Assembly (NCBI GenBank): GCA_001275005.1
Contig: JWZX01003268.1
Location: forward strand, 1-40,211
Direction: 5' to 3'
Origin: Chrysochromulina tobinii
Lineage: Eukaryota > Haptophyta > Prymnesiales > Chrysochromulinaceae
Length of the DNA stretch: 40,211 bases
Below, in pieces: positions 26,920-35,568 of this stretch (the stretch's first letter is position 1; each line of letters opens with the position of its first letter). The translations under genes and the position numbers were made by a program. Below the pieces are notes generated by a model. That model was not told the DNA's origin. It ran no database searches and worked only from the letters and a program-made list of their open reading frames with translations.

Positions 26920-27811
26920 TCAAAACTTGAGTGTCATCCGGGAGAGCTCGTACCGGGGAAAGTAAGAAGGTCTCTTGAAGCCCTGGCTACACCAAAATGC
27001 GCGGGCAGCGGGGACAGAATCGACTGAACACTCACGCTGACCAGCCGCTTTGGCTCTGGAGATCAAGTGCAGCGCGATTTCGCCGCCGATTCCTCGCCGC
27101 CTCCAGCCGTGGCGTGTACCCATCGCTTCAATCGAGAATCGTACAAGTTTCGCGGGATTGCTTAGTGACCGAGAAGGCGACCGGCGAGAAGCGCCCCGCA
27201 ACAAATGCGCCGAAGAGGGTGCAGGTGGCAGCAGCCGCACTGGACTGAAGTCTCGCGTCAGCGAGCAGCAGGGATTGCAACGCCCGCCCCGCCCCATGCC
27301 CAGCCATGGCGCAGACGTCAGCTACAGCGCAATCAGCATAAATTGGTGAGGCTGGTGTGTCCAGAGCAGGCGAATACGACTCGTGCTCGACGTCGACGAG
27401 GCCGCATGCTTCCTCCCACCGCGCCTGAAACGCCGCTAAACTTGCTGACCATTGTGGCTGTCCGTCGGACGCCTGCATGACACGCTCGTCATCGCGGCGG
27501 ATCCAATCAAACAAGAGGCCGAGCTCGATTGCCCTCAGAGGCCGAATGATCAGCGCCTCGCCGACGGGGCGTCCGAGCTCTGGCATTGAATCCTCAAATG
27601 ATTGCAACCCCGAGGAGTGCATGACGCTGCTTGCAGCCTTGCGCAGCATTTCTGAGCGCCCGAGCCTCCGCTGGTTGCTGCGTTCGTCGAGCACCGAGCG
27701 CACACAAGCGCGACGATCTGCGTTGAGAAACTCCCATGCCTTCAAAAAACGTGGAACGAGGGAAGCAACTACCTTGCGGAGACGAGAGTGCAGCTCGAAG
27801 CCGCGCAGCAT
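26920..27811 (-). pseudogene. GNAT-family acetyltransferase, reading frame broken
   Basis: The first frame (ATG 27811 to stop at 27128) encodes a basic N-terminus and Ile-Ile-Arg-Pro-Leu-Arg-Ala-Ile-Glu followed by Trp-Ile-Arg-Arg-Asp-Asp-Glu, typical of a GNAT start. The second frame, joined near 27140-27165, carries the acetyl-CoA motif Arg-Arg-Arg-Gly-Ile-Gly-Gly-Glu-Ile-Ala-Leu-His-Leu, then Ala-Ala-Arg-Ala-Phe-Trp-Cys-Ser-Gln-Gly-Phe-Lys, the usual C-terminal GNAT pattern, ending at 26920. A GT-AG intron here would be only about 44 bases, far shorter than the others in the window, so an indel (real or in the assembly) is preferred. It diverges from the TOG protein. Substrate unknown. Confidence 0.55.
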
Positions 27812-28053
27812 TCTCTCTTGACTAAACTTCTTTTGCAAAGAACCCGACTTTTCGAGGAAGGCTGATTTCAAACACAAGAACTTGCTCACGCCGAAATGAA
27901 CACGTCAAAGGAATGCACTCATTTCTAGTCGCCGCACGTTGCCGTTAATAAATGTATGGCGAAACTTGAACTGCTGCGACGAGCGTTTTTGAATCGCGTT
28001 CGTTGTCTGCGTTGTCGACATCCTCGCCCGCCGACTCTTGACAGCCCGCCAAA

Positions 28054-29532
28054 ATGCCGATGTTCTGTTCGAGCAGGAAGTCGGTCGATGTCGTGCCGTG
28101 CACTTCCGAAGACGGCGCGGTCGCGGTGAAGCGCGGCGGCTCCGCCACGCCACACGTTGCCGGTCGGCTCGAGTCCGCAGGGGATGGCAAGCAGGGTGCT
28201 AGTTCTGGTCGCGACGGCCTGCATTCGGCGCCGCTGCAGCGTCAGTCATCATCGGAAATGGTGGGCGTGGGTGACCGTGCGGGCGTTCACTCGGCCTCGC
28301 AGCAGCGCACGCCGCCCACCATGGGCAAGGGTGCGGCGACGGCCATGGGTGCGGCCTTCAAGGAGCCTATCGGCGAATTCACGATTGAGGCAGCGAGCGG
28401 TGCGCCAACGGCGGCGGACGTGGACGCGTACCTGGAGGATATTATGGGCCCGCGCATCGTCAAGGAGCTACGCGCGGACGGCTCGAAAGACTGGTCATCG
28501 CGAGTGAGCGGCCTCGAGGGCCTCACGAAGCTCTGCCAGAAGAAGGTCGCCGAGGGCATGGCGATGCCCACGGGCCGGAGCGACGTGGTGGACGCGGAGC
28601 GCGCAGCGCTCTTCCGCGGGTGCGTCACCGTGCTCTCGCGCGTCCTGCAGGATAAGGTTGTGCCCGTCTTCTTGCCCGCGCTCGCGCTGCTGGCTGAGGT
28701 GTACTCAGATGGGTTCCTCAAGCCCATTGCGAAAGGGCCGTTGCCGCGCGCGGCGGTGGCGCACTTTGCGCACCAGCTCGTATGGCGTGCAGGCTCTTCA
28801 AACGTGCGCGCGCGGGAGGAGTCCTCCTCCGCGCTGCTCAAGCTCGCGCGCTGCGAGGCCGTCGGCTGTGGGGCCATCTCGCCCTGGGTGCTCCGCCCTC
28901 TCTCGAACTCGAAAAGTGCGCACGCGGCTATCGGGCGACTCGAGTTGCTACGCATGATCCTGAGCGAGTTTGGGCTCGGGTCAGCAAACGGTCTCGAGCT
29001 GCGAGAGGTGCTCGCCTTCGTGCTGCCCTTGTGCGAGGCGGCCAGCCAGGGCGCGCGCGACGCGGCTGTAGGGATCGTGCTCGACGTGCGCTCGTCGGAC
29101 GAGAAGCGCGCCGAGGCGCTCATCGAGGCCCTCAGGCCGTCGGTGCTGCCGATGCTCAAGGCGCGGCTGGCGCCGCCGGACGCCAAGAGCCTCGCCTCGC
29201 TCTCAATCTCAGGCCGCCGGCTGCCACCCATTGGCGCGGGCGATACAGGCGACGAGGTGCTCGCCTTCAACGGCACACCGCCGGGCACAGAGGTAAAGGC
29301 CAAGGCGCGCTTGACCGCGGCGGAGCTCGGCGCGCGCGGGCCGCCGACGGCACGCAAGAAGACGATCAAGGCGGCGGCCAAGGCGGCGATCATTGACGAC
29401 GACGAGGACGGCCTCTTGCGGGAGGCCGAGATGATCGTGCGCAGCAACGGCAACGAGAGCAGCGGTCACTTGCGCTTCGACAAAGAGCCGACGGACGAGG
29501 AGTTGATGGCGGAGATCTTATCGGTCAAGTAA
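28054..29532 (+). CDS. CEP104/FAP256-like TOG-domain protein
   Basis: 492 residues from ATG 28054. The first 110 residues are low complexity. Residues about 140-380 form a HEAT/TOG array: Trp-Ser-Ser-Arg-Val-Ser-Gly-Leu-Glu, then Val-Leu-Ser-Arg-Val-Leu-Gln-Asp-Lys-Val-Val-Pro-Val-Phe, then Leu-Arg-Pro-Leu-Ser-Asn-Ser-Lys-Ser-Ala-His and an Ala-Ala-Val-Gly-Ile-Val-Leu-Asp helix. The layout closely follows the TOG domain of centrosomal protein 104, a ciliary-tip tubulin binder. The jelly-roll and zinc-finger parts of CEP104 are absent, so it is a shorter relative or a separate TOG protein. The C-terminal 100 residues are charged and end in an acidic Glu-Glu-Leu-Met-Ala-Glu motif. It fits a flagellated cell with kinesin-2 nearby. 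Confidence 0.6.
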   Translation: MPMFCSSRKSVDVVPCTSEDGAVAVKRGGSATPHVAGRLESAGDGKQGASSGRDGLHSAPLQRQSSSEMVGVGDRAGVHSASQQRTPPTMGKGAATAMGAAFKEPIGEFTIEAASGAPTAADVDAYLEDIMGPRIVKELRADGSKDWSSRVSGLEGLTKLCQKKVAEGMAMPTGRSDVVDAERAALFRGCVTVLSRVLQDKVVPVFLPALALLAEVYSDGFLKPIAKGPLPRAAVAHFAHQLVWRAGSSNVRAREESSSALLKLARCEAVGCGAISPWVLRPLSNSKSAHAAIGRLELLRMILSEFGLGSANGLELREVLAFVLPLCEAASQGARDAAVGIVLDVRSSDEKRAEALIEALRPSVLPMLKARLAPPDAKSLASLSISGRRLPPIGAGDTGDEVLAFNGTPPGTEVKAKARLTAAELGARGPPTARKKTIKAAAKAAIIDDDEDGLLREAEMIVRSNGNESSGHLRFDKEPTDEELMAEILSVK

Positions 29533-29591
29533 GGAGACCCTGCGGAGATCAGGCGGAGATCAGGTGGAGATCCTGTCGGTCAACGTAAGGA
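29511..29591 (+). repeat. Microduplication of the 3' end of the TOG gene
   Basis: GGAGATCTTATCGGTCAAG, spanning the last codons, is echoed at 29566-29591 by GGAGATCCTGTCGGTCAACG, each followed by TAAGGA. Two further GCGGAGATCAG units lie between them. Confidence 0.6.
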
Positions 29592-30774
29592 AGCGATTCA
29601 GCACAGCAGTGGATCCAGCAGCGTGCGCGCGCGAGGTCGAGGGAGCCGCGCCGAGCCCAACAGCGCTCGCCGGCGAAGACGAGGGCGAGGGAGGCGGTCG
29701 AGGGAGGTGGCCTGCCGAGGAGAGATTGAACGTATGAGATGGCCGGAACGGGGCGTGGCGCACGATGAGCATGAGGAGGCAGGGACATGGCGCTCGATAT
29801 GGCGCTCGCTATGGAGATGTGGGAGAATGCCCTATGGCACGATATGCCATCTGGCACGATGGCGGCGGCAGCGTTTATACGTGCTGCTCCGCCCCTGATG
29901 TGAGTGACGACATGGAGATGACGACATGACCTGAGACCTATCTCGATACATCTACGAATCATCAACGAAGGCTCTCGGCCTACCAGCACCTTGCGTTTAT
30001 TTGTGTCACCGTGTGTGCGGAGAGTGAGACGAGACGCGTGATGCACTGGCATCGCCGCATCGCTCCACGCCTCGACTCGCTGCGCCGCCTTGTGGGGACG
30101 AGCGCGCGTCGAGCTTTGTACCTTTTTGTGAGTCCGTCAATCCGGAGATTTAAAATCATGATTTAACCGACTTGCGACGATTGCACGTTTTGAAAAGACA
30201 AGTGGAGTGACGATCAGCCGTATGCGTATCCGGCGAATCTCCGAGATTGAATCTGTGTCGCGTGCACCCCGGCGCCGCGGGCCCGCGCCCCGCGGGCCGA
30301 TAAGGCATAAGCGCGTCCGACAACGTCCGACGCGATGCGACGCCGGAAGCCCTGAACGGCGTGGTGTGTTGTCGGAATGAACGTGTAGCACCGATGATAC
30401 CATGGATGATACGATACATGTATGATGATACAAATCCGTCACTCTCTCGCCGTGTGGCGCGGTCTCTAGCCGCTTCTATTCATCAATAGCCTCCTGTTCG
30501 TTCGAGGCTGCGAACCACATCTCCACTCTGTGAAAGAAAGTTGGGGTGTGCGGAGTTTACCATGCGGTGTGTGGCGTGCGTGCTCCGAGCTCCCCGGCGT
30601 GCACTGATCCGTGCACTCTTCCAGTCAGTCAAGCTCAAGCACCTCCTTCTTCACTTCGCGAGTACGACGAACGCCTCCCGCCCGTCGACAAACCCCCACG
30701 GAGCCACAAGGTGCGCACATACGCCCGCCGCCGCCGCACCGTAGAAACTCTCGGCACCTCATCACCCTGTCAAG
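29533..30774. other. 1.2-kb intergenic region
   Basis: No gene recognised. It contains a microduplication of the TOG gene end (29511-29535 and 29566-29591), short repeats of TATGGCGCTCG near 29788-29810, a palindrome AAATCATGATTT near 30153-30164, and a hairpin GGCCCGCG-CCC-CGCGGGCC near 30279-30297. The last 200 bases are presumably the 5' region of the methyltransferase gene. Confidence 0.45.
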
Positions 30775-31752
30775 ATGGTGGACAGGAGCGCAGACAATGT
30801 GGATTGTAATGTGCCCGTGGCCACACGTTCCTTTCGAGAAAAGCACCAGGCAGTGTACGCCTCCGAGCGCGACTGTGCGCGCTACGAAGCGGATCTTTGC
30901 CAGAGGCAGGATCACCACAATACCATTGTGGATGCGATCAGGGAGCTCGTGCCGCTTTGCTCACGCAGCACTTCGGTCGCCGACGTGGGTGCAGGCACTG
31001 GAAAGCTCGCGAAGCGGCTAGCGCCGTACGTGGCGAGCGTCGTGGTCTGCGATCGCTCTACAGAGGCGCTTGCAGTGGCGCGCTCGACCATGGGCGATGC
31101 AAGTTGCTCGGTCAGCTTTCACCAGGCTGACCTGCGGGCCCTGCCGATGGCTGATGGTAGCGTTGATGTCGTGGTCGCCGGCTGGGCAATCTCGTACCTC
31201 AAGTCCGAGTACGAGGAGTGGTACGCAGATGGCTCGTCCGGCGGTCCGTGGCGACGCGAGGTGGATACAGCGCTATCGGAGATGGATCGCGTCCTTGCTC
31301 CGGGCGGACTGCTAGCCGTGCTCGAGACGTTGGGCACTGCGACCGACACGCCGCAGCGCAGCGGCAGCTGGCTGTACGCTCACCTTCGCGAAGCGGGCTT
31401 AGCGCAGCGTGTGCTGCGCACTGACTACCGCTTCCCCGACCGACCGACCGCCATGAGCACGCTTCTCTTCTTCTTCGGAAAGGGCGTCGTAAGACGAGCG
31501 GAGGCGCTGCTGTCCGTCGGCGAGACCGCCGATGCGCCCTGCATCGTGCCCGAGTGCACGGGCCTGTGGTGGCGCCGGAAGCCAGGAGAAGCCGCTGGTC
31601 CACGAGCTCCTGTGCCTCCTGCAGAGGCTGAGCCGCTGGCAGCGGAGCCATCGGAGCCCGCACGAGAGCCTGCATCCGCGAGCAAGCGGCCGCGCGACGA
31701 AGATGCGGAGGGCAGCTTGAACTTGTGCTGCAAGGCAACGTCAGGTTCGTAG
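30775..31752 (+). CDS. Class I SAM-dependent methyltransferase
   Basis: 325 residues from ATG 30775. Motif I is Val-Ala-Asp-Val-Gly-Ala-Gly-Thr-Gly-Lys-Leu-Ala near residues 67-78, followed by Val-Val-Val-Cys-Asp-Arg-Ser (motif II) and Gln-Ala-Asp-Leu-Arg-Ala-Leu-Pro-Met-Ala-Asp-Gly-Ser-Val-Asp-Val-Val (motif III/IV). A Val-Leu-Ala-Pro-Gly-Gly-Leu-Leu motif follows, as in methyltransferase type 11 proteins. The methyl acceptor cannot be told. The last 60 residues are Pro/Glu/Ala-rich with Lys-Arg-Pro-Arg-Asp-Glu-Asp, possibly a nuclear signal. Confidence 0.8.
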   Translation: MVDRSADNVDCNVPVATRSFREKHQAVYASERDCARYEADLCQRQDHHNTIVDAIRELVPLCSRSTSVADVGAGTGKLAKRLAPYVASVVVCDRSTEALAVARSTMGDASCSVSFHQADLRALPMADGSVDVVVAGWAISYLKSEYEEWYADGSSGGPWRREVDTALSEMDRVLAPGGLLAVLETLGTATDTPQRSGSWLYAHLREAGLAQRVLRTDYRFPDRPTAMSTLLFFFGKGVVRRAEALLSVGETADAPCIVPECTGLWWRRKPGEAAGPRAPVPPAEAEPLAAEPSEPAREPASASKRPRDEDAEGSLNLCCKATSGS

Positions 31753-32281
31753 CCGAGAATTGTTTCCGTCCTGACAATATAGCATCGAAGCTTCGCAGCT
31801 TCGCAATTTTTCCTTAATAAGCTTTGCCATTATGTCCTTATTCGATTAGGAACCACGAAGCAGAGATCTTTCGGAGACCGCTTTCTTCGGGCTTTTTTGC
31901 TCAGCGACTCAATCCCTGAGGTCCGTGGTGCTGAATTCCTTCCCCGTAGACCGGCCGTGCGCCGGCAGGACAATCGGTGCGCGCACGACATTATGATTGC
32001 GCATGCTGGCACACGCGATGAGCATCGTTGGTGCGATGCAACTAACTCGACGCTTAGACTGCTAGCCAACCCTCATCCCGTCCAAATCATGACCTCCAAT
32101 GGAGTCATGGCATTCAGGCTGCGGCTGTGCATCCATAGAGCACGATCGCGCACGATCGCGCACGATCGCGCACGATCATGCCAGAGCTTGCGCGTGCGGC
32201 CTTTTTGGCCTCGTACAGAGCGCAACCCAATCAATTCATCAGGCGCTGACGTGCACTTTTCATGTGTGCGCAGACTGACGA
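31753..32281. other. Intergenic, with a 10-bp x4 repeat
   Basis: No gene recognised. It holds four head-to-tail CACGATCGCG-type decamers at 32141-32180, each centred on CGATCG (the last ends ATG), about 100 bases before the RRM-protein ATG. The rest is AT-richer near 31780-31840. Confidence 0.5.
32141..32180 (+). repeat. Decamer tandem repeat x4
   Basis: Four copies of a 10-bp unit, three exact (CACGATCGCG) and one ending in ATG, lie upstream of the RRM gene. The period equals about one DNA helical turn. Confidence 0.85.
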
Positions 32282-33519
32282 ATGGCAGCAGCGGCAGGGG
32301 ATGCATCAGTCGGAGTAGAGCCCAACGCCGAAAACAAACTCTTCATCGGCGGTATGCACCGCTTCGAGCTGATCGCTTCGCTACGCCTGCTGCTGCTGCT
32401 GCTGCATGCGTGCTATCCCTGAGTGATGGGCTCAGCGTGTGATCCTTAGTATCCCCCGATCTCGATCTTGCAGGTTGTCCACCCAGCAGCAGTGAGGATG
32501 ACCTGCGCAAGCTCTTTGAGGAGCACGGCAAGGTCGAGGAGGTCTTTATCATGCGAGGCGGCAGCCGAAGCGGGATGGCATGCGCGTTCGTACGCTACAC
32601 CACGCGGGAGATGGCGCAGGCTACTATCGAAGGCATCCACGGACAGCACAGGCTGCCAGATGCCACTGAGCCCTTGGTCGTGCGATGGGCAGACGCGCCG
32701 GGTAGTCGCAAGCGCGACGCGCGTGAGGCCAGCAAGCGACGTGGTGGCGGCGCCGGCGTCGGCGCCGGCGGCAGAGGACGCGGCGCCGGCGGCTCTGTCG
32801 GAGGCTCACAAATGGGGAATTTCTACTGTGGAATGAACTACGCAGCTTTGAACTTGGCTATGCAGCAGATGATGATGCAGCAGCAGCAGCAGCAGGGCGG
32901 CATGGGCAGCGCCATGGGCGCGATGCCCGGCTCCATGCCCTTCTTTCAGCCGCAGCAGTCGGCCTTGCCACCAGCCGGCAACTTCTCCGGGGGAATGATG
33001 CCACCGCAGATGATGGGATGTACGTGCCGCACGCTCGTGCCCGCCCCCAATCCCCAAACGCCATCTGTTGCACTGCTGCCTCTGCGATGGCTGACGACAC
33101 CCGTGCCACCCGTCGTTTTGTGTGCGGGCAGTTGTGCCCCAGATGATCGCCATGATGCCGCAAGGCATGCAAGTGCAAGGGGGTCAGGGCTTGCTGAATG
33201 GCCACTGGATGGGATCAGGGCCGCCCTCGCCTTCGCATCTACAGCAGCAGGTACGTCGTCTCGTCTCCCGCCTCGCCCTCACGCCGCCTTGCGCCCCTGA
33301 GCCGCCTCCCCGCACCCGTGCTCTCGTGTGCCGCCTCATCTCCCTATGCCACGCACGTGACTTCCTTATTGGCCCATCACTTGCCCACAGATGTTTTTTC
33401 CTCAGATGGTCAGCATGCCGCAGTGGAGTGAGGGTATGGGCAACGGGTCCATGCCGCCGTCGGGAGGAAACGGCATGAGACCATCTGGTGCGGGTCCGCC
33501 AGATAGCCTCTCGATGTAA
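32282..33519 (+). CDS. RNA-binding protein with one CELF/FCA-like RRM, four exons
   Basis: I reconstruct exons 32282-32351, 32474-33019, 33132-33250 and 33391-33519, with GT-AG introns of 122, 112 and 140 bases; joined they give 287 residues. The first splice rebuilds the RRM: Lys-Leu-Phe-Ile-Gly-Gly (RNP2) ends exon 1 and continues with Cys-Pro-Pro-Ser-Ser-Ser-Glu-Asp-Asp-Leu in exon 2. RNP1 is Met-Ala-Cys-Ala-Phe-Val-Arg-Tyr, and Glu-Pro-Leu-Val-Val-Arg-Trp-Ala-Asp closes the domain, a CELF/FCA trait. A Gly/Arg-rich stretch follows, then a Met/Gln-rich tail with six glutamines in a row. CELF/FCA-type proteins bind mRNA and affect splicing, 3' end choice or translation; the target here is unknown. 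Confidence 0.8.
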
Positions 33520-34384
33520 TGCGCATCGATGGATTAGATTTGCATGCACATGACTGCAGGCTGCAAGGAAGGGCGGTGGAAATCGAGGTTGCGCAACGCC
33601 GTGCCGGGCGTTCAGACCTCGCGAGGTGGCTAGATGAAGGATCCACAGCCTGAGGAGGGACGGGCGAATGGTGGATGCTGATTGAACACGACACGGGCCG
33701 ATACGTCACCGCCAGTCGTCAAGAAGCGAAGAAGAACCGATCGGATCAAAATCCTCTTTAAGAAATCATGATTAGACTCGGGAAGGAATCATGATTAGTA
33801 CGGGGCAGTACGGATAAGAAACGGATAAGTGCGCGCGAGCAGCGGTGCAGCCGAGGCCGAGCCCGGCGGTACTCGCGGGTACACGCCTCGTGTTCACACG
33901 CCCCGCGCCCCGCGGGCGTTCCGGCATTCGGGTGAGCGGTCTCATAAATAAATGCGAGTTTTGCAAACGTGTATGTAGACCGTCGTCTACGCTAGGTAAT
34001 ACGAATGACAAAATGTGTACATCCCGGAGCGCGCGGGACAAGAACGGGCAGTGACGACGCTCCATTTTCCAGACGTGCGGCATGTTCGCGGGATCGCGCC
34101 AACACGACAAAGCCAGAGTCGATTCAATCACTCCTGAGTCCCGTCCAGCACGCGGCAGCCGGCACCGCGCTCCGTCGAGCTTCAGTTGGGGTGCGCGCGT
34201 CAATGGCGCCTGGTGTTCCGCGGCTCCGATCCCAGCGACTTGGCCCAGCGGCGCGGGGAACGGCCGGCAAGCACCAAGGCTGCAGCGTGAGCGTCGCAAA
34301 CAACAAAACAATTCAACCGTGGGCCGCGAAGTGGTCGTTGGGTCGCAGCCCTCAAGATCTCAGGCAGCCACCACCCTATCCTAG
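33520..34384. other. Intergenic between the RRM gene and CMP-KDO synthetase
   Basis: No gene recognised; the overlapping frames have no domain-like features. It contains two copies of AATCATGATTA at 33764-33774 and 33787-33797 (23 bases apart), the same palindrome core seen at 30154-30163, and a GC-rich inverted pair CCCGCG/CGCGGG near 33903-33917. Confidence 0.4.
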
Positions 34385-35383
34385 CTACGACGGGAAGGCT
34401 CCACGCCCCGCATACCCGTTGTCCGTAAGCCATGTACGTAGGCTCTCTCGCAAGCCCCGGTCAGCTCGCCACCGCGCCTCTAGAGCCTCTAGATCGTCGA
34501 CCGTGTCGACGCCGCGCGACACGTGATCGACCTCACCTACCACGATGCGCATCCCGTCCTCGAGTGCGCGCATCTGCTCGAGCTGCTCGAGGCGCTCCAG
34601 ATGCGAAGGCGGCAGTGCAACGAAGCGTAGCAGAGCGGCCGACCGGAAGGCATACAAGCCCACATGCAACCGGCAGGCGTGCGACAACGGCAAATCCATG
34701 GCGGCCACGGCGGCGTCGCCGTCTGCGCGGTGGCTGCTGCCCATGTGCGACTGCATCAGCGCTCGCAGCGTCTCACGGTCCACACCGATTGGAGCGCGAC
34801 TGAAGAAGAGCGCGTTTGCGCCGTTCCGCGTGCGCGGACCGGGCTCGTGTGCGGGTCCGCTTGCGATGGAGCTGCACACCACTTTAACCTTGCTAGGGTC
34901 GAGCAAGGCGGAGAGCGGCAACGGGGCGCTGAGCGTCGCAATGTCGGCCTGAGGCTGCTCGAGCAGCAGCCGCACCGCAAGGTCGATAGATTCCGGCTCG
35001 ATTAGAGGCTCGTCGCCCTGCACATTGACGACGATGTCGGCAGACGTCTGCGTGAGGCGCATGGCCGCTGCGACGCGATCCGTGCCCGTCTGAATGGCTT
35101 TGTCCGTCATGACCGTCTCTGCGCCCGCACGAGCGGCAGCCACGGCAATCTCCTCATGGTCCGTGGCGACGAGCACGCGGCTCACCGACCGCGCCCCGAG
35201 CGCCGCGCGCACCACGTGAGCGATCATGGGCGCACCACCGAGCATGCGCAGCAACGGCTTGCCGGGTAGGCGCGACGAGCCGAAGCGCGACGGGATCACA
35301 ACCACCGCATTGGCCGACGTGGTCGGCATTACAGGGGCCCCTTCCGATACACAGCGACTTCGGTCACACAGCACAGTCCACAT
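34385..35383 (-). CDS. kdsB: 3-deoxy-manno-octulosonate cytidylyltransferase (CMP-KDO synthetase)
   Basis: 332 residues from ATG 35383; a second Met at residue 19 (35329) is also possible. The nucleotide-binding start Ile-Pro-Ser-Arg-Phe-Gly-Ser-Ser-Arg-Leu-Pro-Gly-Lys-Pro-Leu is at 30-44, and Val-Gln-Gly-Asp-Glu-Pro at 121-126 holds the metal-binding Asp. Near the C-terminus Leu-Glu-Gln-Met-Arg-Ala-Leu-Glu is conserved. The enzyme activates KDO with CTP, giving CMP-KDO. In bacteria it serves lipopolysaccharide; in plants and green algae KDO goes into cell-wall polysaccharides and scales. The N-terminal 20 residues could be an organelle presequence. The family usually has about 250 residues, so this one carries extra N-terminal and internal sequence. 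It diverges from kinesin-2. Confidence 0.95.
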   Translation of the reverse strand: MWTVLCDRSRCVSEGAPVMPTTSANAVVVIPSRFGSSRLPGKPLLRMLGGAPMIAHVVRAALGARSVSRVLVATDHEEIAVAAARAGAETVMTDKAIQTGTDRVAAAMRLTQTSADIVVNVQGDEPLIEPESIDLAVRLLLEQPQADIATLSAPLPLSALLDPSKVKVVCSSIASGPAHEPGPRTRNGANALFFSRAPIGVDRETLRALMQSHMGSSHRADGDAAVAAMDLPLSHACRLHVGLYAFRSAALLRFVALPPSHLERLEQLEQMRALEDGMRIVVGEVDHVSRGVDTVDDLEALEARWRADRGLRESLRTWLTDNGYAGRGAFPS

Positions 35384-35568
35384 GTACAGTCACGTCACCA
35401 GCCAAGTAACTCGGGCATGCGGTACATGTACATTTAGCGAAGAAACTCAAAACCAAGTCCATTTCACAGCAATAGGACAGCCTCTTCTTCCTAACGGTGC
35501 GGGCCGACTCTATCGTGTCGCTGTCTGGCGCCGCTCGTGCCGCTCGTGCCGCTACTCCTGTTGTGGTC
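35384..35568. promoter_or_regulatory. Probable bidirectional promoter, CMP-KDO synthetase / kinesin-2
   Basis: This 185-base gap lies between divergent start codons. It includes a GTACATGTAC palindrome near 35421-35430 and TCACGTCA (CRE-like half site) near 35390. The kinesin frame is open through part of this gap but its first ATG is at 35569. Shared promoter activity is inferred. Confidence 0.35.

Noticed and set aside
33772-34311. 179-codon minus-strand frame between the RRM gene and CMP-KDO synthetase
   Set aside because: No domain, no consistent coding look and overlapping frames on the other strand of similar quality.
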